A DNA stretch of 54,047 bases from DAMCZI01 sp032095175 (GCA_032095175.1 DAMCZI010000033.1:1-54047), one strand, 5' to 3'; positions 16,723 through 26,272 are shown, counted from the stretch's first letter. Translations and numbers: made by a program. The notes: generated by a model from the sequence alone, not told the origin.

Positions 16723-16737
16723 CAGGGGGTAAAGAAA

Positions 16738-17988
16738 ATGTTTGATAAATTTAATATTCCCAAAATCGTTAAAATACTTACAGCAATAGTAATTATATGC
16801 TTTGGAAGTGCTGCATTATTATTTGTTTTTTTCTGCGACATAAACAATGTAGAATTTAAAAACAACTCTTTTGCTTTTACGAATTCATCCAATACAAACT
16901 CTACTACTGCTATTGATGAGCTTAAGACAAACCCTATTAGTGGTATAGATTCAATTAAAATATCAAATGCTTTCGCTGATGTATCAATCCAAACATATGA
17001 TGAGAAAGAAATAAAAACTCATTTATATGGTCATACAACAAATACTATTAAGCTTGATATAAAAAAAGCCGGAAGCAAGTTAATTATAGACGTAATTACT
17101 ACAGAACATAACGTTTCATTTTTTTCTTCTAGTAATTTAAAGCTGGATATACAAATTCCGAAGCAGTATAAAGACAGGCTTTATGTAGACTCATCCTCAG
17201 GTGATATAAGTATTAATTCCCCACTAAACCTAAGTAACATTAAACTTGAATCTTCATCTGGCAACATAAATTCACCCAATTTAATTAAAGCCCAGGAATT
17301 TGATGCCAGTGCCTCCTCAGGAAATATAAGCATAGACAATGTTGCCTGCAATAAATCTAATGTAAAATCAACATCTGGTACGATCAGGTGTAAAGGTATA
17401 AATTCAAAAATTGATACTACCTTTGATGCTTCTTCTGGAGACATCCACTTGGAAAATGTAACTTCTAAAGATTTAACAATAGAAACAACATCTGGCTTAA
17501 TAAATGCTAAAAGCATACTATGTGGAGGCTACTCCAGCTTTAGAGCTTCTTCTGGGGACATTGGCTTAAATACCATTAAAGCAAAGGATATAACTATAGA
17601 AACAACTTCCGGCACAGTAAAAGGTGATATTATAAATGCTGACAGTATTATAGATTTAAGTGCTTCCTCTGGAGATATGACATTGGATAATGTTAAGGGA
17701 AATGTTAAATCAAAATCCACCTCTGGAAATGTAAAGATTTACTTCTCCAATTTTAGCAGCAACAATATAAATATTAATACCAGTTCGGGAGATGCAATCC
17801 TAAAGCTTCCTGAAAACTCAGCCTTTACCCTTAATACTAAAACTTCTTCAGGAAATATAAAATGTACTTTTCCAGTCACTATTAGTTCAGAGGATCATGA
17901 ACATTCATTAAATGGTGTTGTTTGCGGTGGACAAAATATTATAGGAATTTCAACATCCTCAGGAAATATATCAATCATAAAGAAATGA
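16738..17988 (+). CDS. Membrane-anchored DUF4097 (putative adhesin) beta-solenoid protein
   Basis: A 416-residue protein with an N-terminal membrane segment (IVIICFGSAALLFVFF, residues ~19-34) and a Ser/Thr/Asn linker. From residue ~75 the DUF4097 domain runs to the end, with about twelve repeats containing SSGDI, SSGNI or TSGTI spaced ~17-20 residues apart, as in a stacked beta helix. GGGGGTAAAGAAA is the ribosome site. It is the last gene of the PadR-HAAS-DUF4097 operon and is followed by a strong terminator. The paralog at 32369 has a stop codon in the body. The family is called adhesin by similarity only; no function is shown. Confidence 0.85.
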   Translation: MFDKFNIPKIVKILTAIVIICFGSAALLFVFFCDINNVEFKNNSFAFTNSSNTNSTTAIDELKTNPISGIDSIKISNAFADVSIQTYDEKEIKTHLYGHTTNTIKLDIKKAGSKLIIDVITTEHNVSFFSSSNLKLDIQIPKQYKDRLYVDSSSGDISINSPLNLSNIKLESSSGNINSPNLIKAQEFDASASSGNISIDNVACNKSNVKSTSGTIRCKGINSKIDTTFDASSGDIHLENVTSKDLTIETTSGLINAKSILCGGYSSFRASSGDIGLNTIKAKDITIETTSGTVKGDIINADSIIDLSASSGDMTLDNVKGNVKSKSTSGNVKIYFSNFSSNNININTSSGDAILKLPENSAFTLNTKTSSGNIKCTFPVTISSEDHEHSLNGVVCGGQNIIGISTSSGNISIIKK

Positions 17989-17998
17989 TATTAGCATA

Positions 17999-18035
17999 CG
18001 CCCGAGGGGATCATGGCTTCCCCCTCGGGCTATTT
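17999..18035 (+). terminator. Strong GC-rich terminator
   Basis: GCCCGAGGGG (18000-18009) pairs perfectly with CCCCTCGGGC (18021-18030), followed by TATTT. It closes the DUF4097 operon. Confidence 0.85.
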
Positions 18036-18145
18036 ACTGTTAATATCCCTTATACCTTACTTTGAGCATAGCTTGTAAAATGTACCCAATTAATTTAAAA
18101 TATAGTCATTAGGTTTTTATTACTAATGTTAAAGGAGTCTTGATT

Positions 18146-18910
18146 ATGGAAGCTGTTTCAAAATTAGTTAGTGAACATCAAGTTTTGTCCAGGGATATTG
18201 ATTTTACTAAAAAAATCAAACTTAGTTCTGTTTTTAATTGTTTTCAAGATATAGCTTGGATGCATGCAGACAACCTTGGTATAGGCTTTAACAAAATTGC
18301 TGCAGACCACAATGTAGCTTGGGTTCTTACACGTATGAAGGTAGATATTGAAAGACTTCCTGTTTGGAATGAGGAAGTTGTATTTGAAACATGGGCTCAA
18401 TTACCGAAAAAGTATCAGTTTGAAAGAGATTTTCTTGTTAAGGATATGGATGGTAATGTAATAATGCGTGCTGTTTCAGCCTGGGTTATAATCGATATAG
18501 ACACCAGAGAGTTGAAAAAAACCGAAGTTATCGATACAGAGTATCCTGAAATGATAACAGAACGAGCACTTGAACCTTCTTTTGATAGATTAAAGCCCTT
18601 TGGAGAGCCTGAAATTGTATATAAAAAGATGGTTGGCTGCAGTGATATCGATGTTAATGAGCATCTAAATAACTGTCGCTATATTGATTTTATAATGGAC
18701 TGTTTTTCAATGGAGGGTCTTAAAAAATACTTCCCAAAGCACATACAAATTAACTATATAAGCGAAAGCTTACCAGGTGATACAATTGTACTTTATAGGG
18801 ATGTTGATCCCTCAAATCCAATGAAAATATACATTGAAGGTATTGATGAAAAGGACGGTAAAACAATTTTTAAATCTTTACTTAATATAGCTGAAAATCC
18901 TGCCAACTAA
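18146..18910 (+). CDS. Acyl-ACP thioesterase
   Basis: A 254-residue double hot-dog-fold protein of the bacterial acyl-ACP thioesterase family. The first half has QDIAWMHADNLGIGF and VLTRMKVDIERLP; the second carries the active-site region DIDVNEHLNNCRYIDF near residue 170. The ATG at 18146 is preferred over a TTG at 18140 because AAAGGAG (18131-18137) is then at proper spacing. Family members release free fatty acids from acyl carrier protein and so set chain length in lipid synthesis. A single-gene unit with its own terminator. Confidence 0.88.
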   Translation: MEAVSKLVSEHQVLSRDIDFTKKIKLSSVFNCFQDIAWMHADNLGIGFNKIAADHNVAWVLTRMKVDIERLPVWNEEVVFETWAQLPKKYQFERDFLVKDMDGNVIMRAVSAWVIIDIDTRELKKTEVIDTEYPEMITERALEPSFDRLKPFGEPEIVYKKMVGCSDIDVNEHLNNCRYIDFIMDCFSMEGLKKYFPKHIQINYISESLPGDTIVLYRDVDPSNPMKIYIEGIDEKDGKTIFKSLLNIAENPAN

Positions 18911-18946
18911 AAGAGTCAAGGTGCCTGGCGCCTTGACTCTTTATAT
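18911..18946 (+). terminator. Intrinsic terminator of thioesterase gene
   Basis: AAGAGTCAAGG (18911-18921) pairs with CCTTGACTCTT (18931-18941), with the inner GTGCCTGGCGC; TTTATATT follows. The GTGCCTGGC core recurs in the element at 14946-15099. Confidence 0.85.
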
Positions 18947-19028
18947 TAAATTTAACAATGTAATTATGCTCATTCTATGGTATAATAGCTAAGTATGTGA
19001 CAAAATAAAAATAGAAAGAGGAAATAGC

Positions 19029-20618
19029 GTGATTAATGTAACTAATGTAAGCTTGAGATATGGAGAGCGTAAGCTCTTTGAAAACGTAAATTTAAAATTC
19101 ACTCCAGGTAACTGCTATGGTGTAATTGGAGCTAATGGCGCTGGAAAGAGTACATTTTTAAAGATTTTGTCCGGAGAAATTGAACCAAACACAGGTGATA
19201 TCAATGTTGCACCTGGAGTTAGAATGTCTGTTTTAAAACAGGATCATTATGAATATGATGAATTTCAAGTTTTAGAAACAGTTATAATGGGAAACTCTAG
19301 ACTATATGAAATCATGAAGGAAAAGGATACACTATATGCAAAGCCTGATTTTTCAGATGAGGATGGTATTAAAGCTGCTGAGCTTGAAGGTGAATTTGCA
19401 GAATTAAACGGATGGGAAGCAGAAGCTGAAGCTTCTTCACTTCTTCAGGGACTTGGTATTTCAACTGACCTTCACGAAAAGAAAGTGGCTGACCTTTCAG
19501 GGTCTGAAAAGGTTAAGGTACTCCTAGCACAGGCTCTATTTGGAAATCCTGGAATACTAATCTTAGACGAGCCTACCAACCATCTTGACATAAAATCAAT
19601 TAACTGGCTTGAGGAATTTCTAATAGAATTTGAAGGAACAGTAATTATAGTATCCCATGATAGACACTTTTTAAACAAGGTTTGTACACATATGGCGGAT
19701 GTTGACTTTGGTAAAATTCAGCTGTATGTTGGAAACTATGATTTCTGGTATGAGTCAAGCCAATTGGCTCTTCAATTGGCTAAGGATCAAAACAAGAGGA
19801 AAGAAGACAAGATTAAGGAGCTTCAGGACTTTATTGCACGTTTTAGTGCCAATGCATCCAAGTCCAAACAGGCTACTTCACGTAAAAAGCTTCTTGATAA
19901 AATATCACTTGATGACATTCAGCCATCAAGCAGAAAGTATCCCTTTGTTGGTTTTAAGCCAGAAAGAGAAGTTGGAAATGATATTCTGTTCGTAGAGGAC
20001 TTAACTAAAACCATAGATGGTCAAAAGGTTCTAGATAATGTTAGCTTTACAATTTACAAGGGAGACAAAATCGCCTTTGTTTCTGAAAACGAAATTGCAA
20101 AGACAGCACTGTTTAAAATACTAACTGGAGAAATGGAACCAGACAGTGGAACCTTTAGATGGGGAGTTACCATTACAAAGGCATATTTCCCAAAGGATAA
20201 CTCTGAATTTTTCAATGATGTTGAATTAAATCTAGTGGATTGGCTTCGTCAATTCTCAGAGGAAAAAGCTGAAAGCTATCTAAGAGGCTTCCTTGGCAGA
20301 ATGCTATTCTCAGGAGAAGAAGCCCTAAAGCAGGCAAAGGTTCTTTCTGGAGGAGAAAAGGTTAGATGCATGCTGTCCAGAATGATGCTGAGCAGTGCAA
20401 ATGTCCTAATCCTGGACCAGCCTACAAACCACTTGGATCTTGAATCCATAACCGCATTAAACAACGGTCTAAGGGACTACAGCAGCAACATACTGTTTAC
20501 CTCCCATGACCACCAGTTTATACAGACCATTGCAAACAGAATAATAGAAATAACTCCAACAGGTATCATAGACAAGAAGATGTCCTATGATGAATACCTT
20601 GAGAGTATAAATAATTAA
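19029..20618 (+). CDS. ABC-F type ATPase with degenerate second nucleotide site
   Basis: A 529-residue protein with two ATPase domains and no membrane segment, i.e. ABC-F (YkpA/YbiT type). Domain 1 (residues ~1-215): Walker A GANGAGKST, signature LSGSEKV, Walker B LILDEPTNHLD. A charged linker (residues ~245-300) contains KQATSRKKLLDK. Domain 2: the Walker A reads VSENEIAKTAL instead of G-x-x-G-x-G-K-S/T, and the Walker B reads LILDQPTNHLD, with Gln (CAG codon, 20418-20420) in place of the catalytic Glu. ABC-F proteins act on ribosomes. The second site may therefore bind but hydrolyse poorly. Starts with GTG after GAGGAAATAGC. Confidence 0.92.
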   Translation: MINVTNVSLRYGERKLFENVNLKFTPGNCYGVIGANGAGKSTFLKILSGEIEPNTGDINVAPGVRMSVLKQDHYEYDEFQVLETVIMGNSRLYEIMKEKDTLYAKPDFSDEDGIKAAELEGEFAELNGWEAEAEASSLLQGLGISTDLHEKKVADLSGSEKVKVLLAQALFGNPGILILDEPTNHLDIKSINWLEEFLIEFEGTVIIVSHDRHFLNKVCTHMADVDFGKIQLYVGNYDFWYESSQLALQLAKDQNKRKEDKIKELQDFIARFSANASKSKQATSRKKLLDKISLDDIQPSSRKYPFVGFKPEREVGNDILFVEDLTKTIDGQKVLDNVSFTIYKGDKIAFVSENEIAKTALFKILTGEMEPDSGTFRWGVTITKAYFPKDNSEFFNDVELNLVDWLRQFSEEKAESYLRGFLGRMLFSGEEALKQAKVLSGGEKVRCMLSRMMLSSANVLILDQPTNHLDLESITALNNGLRDYSSNILFTSHDHQFIQTIANRIIEITPTGIIDKKMSYDEYLESINN

Positions 20619-20669
20619 GAGTCCATCGCATTAGCATGCTAATTTTATTCCATACATTAGCTTTACCAT

Positions 20670-20706
20670 AAATCCCTTACTCTTTGGAGTTTGGGGTTTA
20701 TTTTTT
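20670..20706 (+). terminator. Intrinsic terminator of ABC-F gene
   Basis: AAATCCCTTACTC (20670-20682) pairs, with one mismatch pair, with GAGTTTGGGGTTT (20687-20699), followed by ATTTTTT. A palindrome ATTAGCATGCTAAT lies upstream at 20630-20643. Confidence 0.8.
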
Positions 20707-20710
20707 ATCA

Positions 20711-20750
20711 AAAAAGAACTGTGCACTAACTATTTAGTGTGACAGTCCTT
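20711..20750 (-). terminator. Intrinsic terminator of importer operon
   Basis: On the minus strand AAGGACTGTCACACTAA and TTAGTGCACAGTTCTT pair around a 4-base loop and are followed by TTTTG. It lies about 75 bases past the stop at 20825 and is convergent with the ABC-F terminator. Confidence 0.85.
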
Positions 20751-20824
20751 CTTGGAAATTGATAAAGCTTTCCTAAGTAAAGCAAGATTTTTTAACACTA
20801 TTAAAATTTTTAGCTGTAGCACTT

Positions 20825-21928
20825 CTAATAATATAAGGATAGTTCACTATCTTTATCGAAAAGTTGCATTTTGTCCTTTATTAATCTAATAAAAATTTCT
20901 TCCCCTATTGTAAGTTTTCTTTCTGAATCTACTTTTATTACTACATCTTCTTCATCAAGAGCACAATATATGTTCTGATAGGAACCCATATTTTCAATAA
21001 TATTAATAATACAATGAAATGAATCACCTTGATTGTTACTCGAAATTCTAATATATTCAGGTCTAATACCTAGAATAATTTCTTTGCCACTTTCTATATC
21101 ACAATTAAAATTAGTATTCTGTATTAAAATTTTCAAATCATTTCTTAGAAAATAAGAAGCTCCATTTTCTAAAATATATTTTCCATTTAAAAAATTCATC
21201 TGTGGACTTCCAATAAATCCTGCCACAAATAAATTAGCCGGATTATTGAATATTCTCTCAGGTGTATCTACTTGCATAATATTTCCTTCATTCATTACCA
21301 CAATTTTAGTTGCAAGAGTCATAGCCTCTATTTGATCATGGGTTACAAACACAAAGGTTGTTTGTAAATCTCTGTGGAGCTTTGTAAGCTCGTTTCTCAT
21401 TTGAACACGTAACTTTGCATCAAGATTTGAAAGTGGTTCATCCATAAGAAAAGCCTCTGGATTACGCACCATTGCTCTGCCCATGGCAACACGTTGACGC
21501 TGTCCCCCACTTAGTTCCTTTGGTTTTCTAAAAAGTTCATCCTCAATTCCCAGAGTTTTTGCAACTTCTCTAACCTTAGCTTCTATTACATCCTTTGGAA
21601 CTTTTCGATTCTTAAGTCCAAAGGCCATGTTTTCATAGACAGACATATGGGGATATAGTGCATAGTTTTGGAAAACCATTGCAATATCACGTGATTTAGG
21701 TTCTATTTCGTTAACCTTCAGCCCATCTATTATTATTTCTCCAGATGTAACATCTTCAAGTCCAGCTATCATTCTAAGTGTAGTTGATTTTCCACAACCT
21801 GATGGGCCAACAAAAACTACAAACTCCTTATCTTCAATTTCTAAATTAATTGATTTAACAGCTTCAAGCTCTATCTTTTTTGAGGTGGTGTATACTTTCT
21901 TCAAGTTTTTCAATTCTATCTTAGCCAA
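20825..21928 (-). CDS. ABC importer ATPase (MsmK/UgpC-like)
   Basis: A 367-residue CUT1-class ATPase. Walker A GPSGCGKST, Q-loop VFQNYALYP, signature LSGGQRQRV, Walker B AFLMDEPLSNLD and switch VFVTHDQIEAM occupy the first ~215 residues; the rest is the regulatory OB-fold (TOBE) domain with LGIRPEYI. It begins with TTG directly after the stop of the UroD-family gene at 21929, so translation is coupled. It powers the permeases at 22984 and 23820. Sugar or sugar-like substrate is the family norm; the embedded UroD-family gene suggests a methylated ligand. Confidence 0.92.
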   Translation of the reverse strand: MAKIELKNLKKVYTTSKKIELEAVKSINLEIEDKEFVVFVGPSGCGKSTTLRMIAGLEDVTSGEIIIDGLKVNEIEPKSRDIAMVFQNYALYPHMSVYENMAFGLKNRKVPKDVIEAKVREVAKTLGIEDELFRKPKELSGGQRQRVAMGRAMVRNPEAFLMDEPLSNLDAKLRVQMRNELTKLHRDLQTTFVFVTHDQIEAMTLATKIVVMNEGNIMQVDTPERIFNNPANLFVAGFIGSPQMNFLNGKYILENGASYFLRNDLKILIQNTNFNCDIESGKEIILGIRPEYIRISSNNQGDSFHCIINIIENMGSYQNIYCALDEEDVVIKVDSERKLTIGEEIFIRLIKDKMQLFDKDSELSLYY

Positions 21929-22984
21929 TTATATATTCTCCTTTCTATATTCTAAAATTTTTTTTGCTTCACTTTTAGCCTCAATAACTATCTCTTGACT
22001 TGGAGAGTTTTGAACAATAAATTCTTTAATTTTAGCTTCATTATTATCCATAAATAAATTGATTAATTCCTGGAGCAATTTATATTCATAATTGCTCCAT
22101 ATATCAAATTCTTTTGTTAAATCTATCATAAGCTGAACATTTTCCTTAGGTGTTCCGAGTGGAACCGCACAGCCTGTACTCATAATGAAGTTTTTATAAT
22201 TCCTGCATGCCTTGTTTACTTCCATTACTTCTTTAGTTATTTCTTCATTTGAGCCATACTTAAGGAGCATAGGATTAACATTTCCCATAATAACAATATC
22301 CCTTGGCACAATTCGTATATTCTTTTCAATATCAGTAAGATAATCAATACTTAATACCTGCGCACCTGTTGCTACCATTCCACCAGTATGTTTTAATGTT
22401 TTTCCACAAACATGTAAAATTGAAGCTTGGTCAATAGAATCGAAAATTGTTTTTAGATACCTTCCGGAAAATTGCCAAATTTTTTTAGGGGATAGTAAAG
22501 ATGCTACTGGCTCAGCAACCCAAAAAAAATCTGATCCATTTGCTTCTTCCAATTTAGCAAGGTATATTATATGCTTTGTAATATAGCCAAGGATTTTTTC
22601 AACAAACCTAGGATTCTTTATGGTTAGCTTAATTAAACTCTCTGTTCCAACTATAGTTGCAGCAATGGAAAGTGGTCCAAAACAACCTCCCCCAATAGGA
22701 TGGCCAGCATTAGCCTTTAAATTCAATAAATCCTTTACCTCATTATCAATATATGAGCTGTCCATAAAATTTTTTTCTATTATAATATCCAATTCTTCTT
22801 CATTTTTTATTGCTCCATCAATAACCTTTTCTAAATCACCCCCTATATGCTCAGTCTTAAATCCAAGTGCTTTAGCAAATGCTGCGTGGCCCATACATAT
22901 AAAGCTAAAATCCTGTTCACAATTATAAATTGGGCTAATCAAGCGCTTCTCAAAGGCATATAAATAATCAATAAACTTTTTCAC
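21929..22984 (-). CDS. UroD-family methyltransferase encoded within the importer operon
   Basis: A 351-residue UroD-superfamily protein of the MtaA/corrinoid methyltransferase branch. The zinc-site motifs LHVCGKT and STGCAVPLGTP are intact, with VIMGNVNPM between them. It starts with GTG whose G is also the last base of the permease stop codon, and it ends directly before the ATPase start, so it lies inside the CUT1 importer operon. Unlike the cluster at 9.4-14.9 kb it has no corrinoid-protein gene next to it and may use that cluster's carrier. This arrangement suggests that the imported compound carries a methyl group to be removed. Inference from context. Confidence 0.85.
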   Translation of the reverse strand: MKKFIDYLYAFEKRLISPIYNCEQDFSFICMGHAAFAKALGFKTEHIGGDLEKVIDGAIKNEEELDIIIEKNFMDSSYIDNEVKDLLNLKANAGHPIGGGCFGPLSIAATIVGTESLIKLTIKNPRFVEKILGYITKHIIYLAKLEEANGSDFFWVAEPVASLLSPKKIWQFSGRYLKTIFDSIDQASILHVCGKTLKHTGGMVATGAQVLSIDYLTDIEKNIRIVPRDIVIMGNVNPMLLKYGSNEEITKEVMEVNKACRNYKNFIMSTGCAVPLGTPKENVQLMIDLTKEFDIWSNYEYKLLQELINLFMDNNEAKIKEFIVQNSPSQEIVIEAKSEAKKILEYRKENI

Positions 22985-23823
22985 TATTTTTCAACTCCCT
23001 TAAATACCAATCCCTTCGATACATATGATTGACCAAAGAAGTAAATAAGAATACAAGGTAGTATGAGCAAAACAGATGCTGCCATGCTTATTGGTATTGA
23101 ACTTGTTCCTTCATATGTATTACTTAAATAGTTAAGAGCAATAGCAACTGTTCTTTGATCCTCGTTAATTATATAAATCAAGGGTCCAAAAAAATCATTC
23201 CAGACATTCATAAATGTATAAATAACAATTACCATTATTGCAGGCTTTGACATGGGCATAACTATTTTCCAAAGAATTTTCCATTCACTAGTGCCATCTA
23301 TTCTTGCAGCTTCAAGTATTTCACTTGGAATAGTTAAAAAATATTGTCTTAGCAAAAATATGTAAAATGCACTTCCAGTAAATGAAGGTACCCAAAGAGG
23401 TAATAATGTACCATACCAGCCAATATAATTAAACAAAATAAATTGAGGGAAGAATGTTACAACACCAGGCAGCATCATTGTTGAGAGCAAAACTATAAAC
23501 ATTATATTTTTATATTTATGTTGTAAAAATGCAAAGCCATAGGCAACAAGAGAACAAGATATTACATTTCCCGCAATATTTATAGCAGCAAGCTTAAGTG
23601 AGTTGCCAATATATAATCCAAAATTATAATCAGTAAATAATCTAATATAATTATCCTTTATAATTGGATTTGGTATCCACTTTATAGGTAATTCATATAC
23701 CTTTAACGGATCCTTAAAAGAGGTTGAAATCATCCAGATAAAGGGCATAATCATCAAAACAGCGCCAATGATAACCAGTAATTGAGTCGCTAATTTAATA
23801 ATTTTTTTCTTTCTTGTTGTCAA
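22984..23823 (-). CDS. CUT1 ABC importer permease (UgpE-like)
   Basis: A 279-residue membrane protein with six predicted segments of the MalG/UgpE type. The cytoplasmic EAA loop reads EILEAARIDGTSEWKILWKI, which docks on the ATPase. It overlaps the upstream permease by 4 bases and the downstream UroD-family gene by 1 base. Together with the permease at 23820 it forms the importer channel. Confidence 0.92.
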   Translation of the reverse strand: MTTRKKKIIKLATQLLVIIGAVLMIMPFIWMISTSFKDPLKVYELPIKWIPNPIIKDNYIRLFTDYNFGLYIGNSLKLAAINIAGNVISCSLVAYGFAFLQHKYKNIMFIVLLSTMMLPGVVTFFPQFILFNYIGWYGTLLPLWVPSFTGSAFYIFLLRQYFLTIPSEILEAARIDGTSEWKILWKIVMPMSKPAIMVIVIYTFMNVWNDFFGPLIYIINEDQRTVAIALNYLSNTYEGTSSIPISMAASVLLILPCILIYFFGQSYVSKGLVFKGVEK

Positions 23824-24719
23824 ATTATATCTCCCCCTTCTTTTGATTCATAATAAACCTTATATGAAGATATTTTAAGGATTATTGCAGCTATTATAAA
23901 AATTACAATAAATAGTAACCATGCCATAGCACAAGCTTTCCCCATTTCCTTCCATCCAAATGCATGATTATATACATAGTAAGCATAAAAAAGGGAAGCA
24001 TTATTAGGTCCTCCATTTGTCATAATATAAGCTTGAGTAAAGGTCTGAAGTCCTCCAATAACTCCGGTCAATGTTGTAAACAGTAGTATGGGACTCATTG
24101 AAGGAATGGTTATTTTCGTAAACCGGGTCCACCAACTTGCAGCATCAAGCCTTGCGCTTTCATATAAATAGGAAGGTATGCCTTGAAGACCTGATAAATA
24201 CATGATAATGCCTCCGCCGATTCCCCAAATGCTCATTATTACTAAAGCAGTCAGCACCCATTTTTCATCATTTAACCAGCGTGGACCCTGAATTCCAAAC
24301 TTAATTAAAAAGTTGTTAATTAATCCGAATTCAGCATTGAATATCCATCTCCATAGCAAGGATACAACAACACCTGAGACAACTGCAGGAAGGTAGTAAA
24401 TAGTTCTATATAAATTTATATTTTTTATATTGCTATTTAAAAGGATTGCTACTAATAATGATAAAAATACATTAATAGGCACACTAAAAAAAGTATATGC
24501 CAATGTAACTTTCATAGATTTATAGAACAATGGATCCTGAAATATTTCCCTATAGTTCTGAAATCCGATAAACTCCGGAGGGGTTAGGATGTTCCACTTT
24601 GTAAAGCTAAGTACAAGTGAACTAAGCATGGGTATAAGGGTAAATAGTAAGAATCCTATTATCCACGGGGAAACAAACCACAAAAATTTGCTTTTTTTCA
24701 TTGCTAATTCTCCATTCAT
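23820..24719 (-). CDS. CUT1 ABC importer permease (UgpA-like)
   Basis: A 299-residue membrane protein of the MalF/UgpA type. Six segments; the EAA loop reads YLYESARLDAASWWTRFTKI. It begins 157 bases after the solute-binding-protein gene, a gap filled by two stem-loops (24735-24800 and 24814-24852). The ATG at 24719 is followed by ATGAAAAAAAG five codons later, so a slightly shorter form starting there is also possible. Confidence 0.9.
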   Translation of the reverse strand: MNGELAMKKSKFLWFVSPWIIGFLLFTLIPMLSSLVLSFTKWNILTPPEFIGFQNYREIFQDPLFYKSMKVTLAYTFFSVPINVFLSLLVAILLNSNIKNINLYRTIYYLPAVVSGVVVSLLWRWIFNAEFGLINNFLIKFGIQGPRWLNDEKWVLTALVIMSIWGIGGGIIMYLSGLQGIPSYLYESARLDAASWWTRFTKITIPSMSPILLFTTLTGVIGGLQTFTQAYIMTNGGPNNASLFYAYYVYNHAFGWKEMGKACAMAWLLFIVIFIIAAIILKISSYKVYYESKEGGDII

Positions 24720-24813
24720 ATTCTTTTATATCGAGTAGGAGGTGAGAATTATTTTACTCATCGACCTCTCATTCGAGTAACAAAGAGAGATTTCACCTCA
24801 ATGTGCGCACATG

Positions 24814-24852
24814 AAGAAATAATCAAGGCAAATATGACCTTGATTATTTCTT
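24814..24852 (-). promoter_or_regulatory. Strong stem-loop between binding-protein and permease genes
   Basis: AAGAAATAATCAAGG (24814-24828) and CCTTGATTATTTCTT (24838-24852) are perfect 15-base complements. On the minus strand there is no downstream T-run, so read-through is expected. Such intercistronic stems commonly stabilise the upstream transcript, giving more binding protein than permease. A second, weaker fold (GAGGTGA with TCACCTC, 24740-24800) follows. Confidence 0.65.
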
Positions 24853-24876
24853 TTGTAAGCATATTAATTGCAGTTA

Positions 24877-26184
24877 CTATTTGCCTTTATTTAAAATTTC
24901 TTCAAACCCTTTTTGCATTTTATTTGCAGCTTCTTCAGGAGTAATTGTATTGTTTAGCAATTCCTCTATAACAGGAGTAAATACCTTAGTTAAGTATTCT
25001 GACCAATTTGCCAGCATCACATCATTATGTATGGATTTTTCTAGTGATGTAACTCTAAGAATATGGTTATCAGGTGCACCTTTAATGTTAATAATTTCAT
25101 CTGATGATGCTATTTTCTTGTTAATAACTGTTATTAGTCCTGAAGAAGCAAGTAACTTTTGAGCCTCATCAGATTGCATAAATTTTGCAAATTCCCAAGC
25201 TAAATCTGGATTTTTTGTTGTTTTTGCAATTGCATAACCAGCATATAGTGCAGGTATTTTTTTATTGTTAGGATCAGTTGAAGGTAGTTCCTGTATTCCC
25301 CAGCCAAAATCCTTAATATTTTTCCTATAAATAACAGACCACACACCATCAACTGTCATAGCAATTTGACCAGTGTCAAAACCTCCACCTAAAACCTCTG
25401 CATCTGCTGCAGTAGGTGCTGCTTTATATGTATAGATTAAGTCTTGTATCATCTTTAATGTTTGAATATTTTCCTTAGAGTTTATTAGAACTTTTTTTGG
25501 ATTATTCATATCATCAAATAACTTTCCGCCATTTGCAAATAAAAAGGCTTCAATAGCACTGTAAAAACTACTTAGGGATATTCCATACTGCTTTGGTTTT
25601 CCATCGGCTCCAATTATGGTAAGTTTTTTTGCTGCATCAATAAACTGCTCCCAAGTCCAATCAGATGTAGGGTAAGGAATACCTGCTTTATCAAAAAGAT
25701 TCTTATTATAATAAAGCAACATTGTATCAGCGCCATTTATTGTTGCAATATTTTTACCTTCATACTTAAAAGCTTCGTAAAGGTTTGTGTTAAATTTGCT
25801 ATCATCTAAAAGTTCAGGTGTTTGAGCAAATCTATCCGTCAAGTCCATTAGCAATCCCTGGCTCGCCCAGGCAGCAAAGTACTTTGGATGACCATAGATA
25901 ACATCTGGTGCCTTTTTGCCTAAAAACATTGAATCAATTTTTGTTGTATACTCTTCTGGAATGTATTCAAGTTTTACTTTTGTTCCAGGATATTTTGCCT
26001 CAAATAAAGCAATAATATCTTCATTTACCTTTCTCTCTTCTAGTGAGCCCCATGTGGAAAAAGTGATCTCTCCTTTAAGCTCTGCTTTGTCAGAAGTTTT
26101 TGTTGTTTTTGACGAACAACCTGACAAAAGAGAAATGCTCATAATTAGTACAAGTATTAATGCAAAAATTTTTTTCATCTTCAA
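24877..26184 (-). CDS. ABC importer solute-binding lipoprotein (family 1)
   Basis: A 435-residue extracytoplasmic binding protein. Signal peptide with lipobox LLSGC (Cys ~23), then Ser/Thr/Lys linker and the family-1 fold (ITFSTWGSLEERKVNED, PDVIYGHPKYFAAWASQG, MTVDGVWSVI). In CUT1 systems it captures the substrate and hands it to the permease pair. It is the first gene of the operon, with a divergent promoter region toward the double-cubane reductase gene. No residue set allows ligand assignment from sequence alone. Confidence 0.92.
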   Translation of the reverse strand: MKMKKIFALILVLIMSISLLSGCSSKTTKTSDKAELKGEITFSTWGSLEERKVNEDIIALFEAKYPGTKVKLEYIPEEYTTKIDSMFLGKKAPDVIYGHPKYFAAWASQGLLMDLTDRFAQTPELLDDSKFNTNLYEAFKYEGKNIATINGADTMLLYYNKNLFDKAGIPYPTSDWTWEQFIDAAKKLTIIGADGKPKQYGISLSSFYSAIEAFLFANGGKLFDDMNNPKKVLINSKENIQTLKMIQDLIYTYKAAPTAADAEVLGGGFDTGQIAMTVDGVWSVIYRKNIKDFGWGIQELPSTDPNNKKIPALYAGYAIAKTTKNPDLAWEFAKFMQSDEAQKLLASSGLITVINKKIASSDEIINIKGAPDNHILRVTSLEKSIHNDVMLANWSEYLTKVFTPVIEELLNNTITPEEAANKMQKGFEEILNKGK

Positions 26185-26235
26185 CTCTCCTTATTATTTT
26201 TTAAACACTTATGATTATAATAATTTAAATATTGT

Positions 26236-26272
26236 AAATCTAATTCATATTATTAATAGTGTCAAGCTGACA
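26236..26272 (-). promoter_or_regulatory. Candidate promoter and palindromic operator for importer operon
   Basis: On the minus strand TTGACA (26265-26260) precedes TAGATT by 17 bases, a plausible sigma-A promoter. The -35 box is part of the palindrome TGTCAAGCTGACA (26260-26272). A looser inverted repeat (AGGA...TCCT, 26277-26313) lies between this site and the divergent gene at 26351. Confidence 0.5.
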
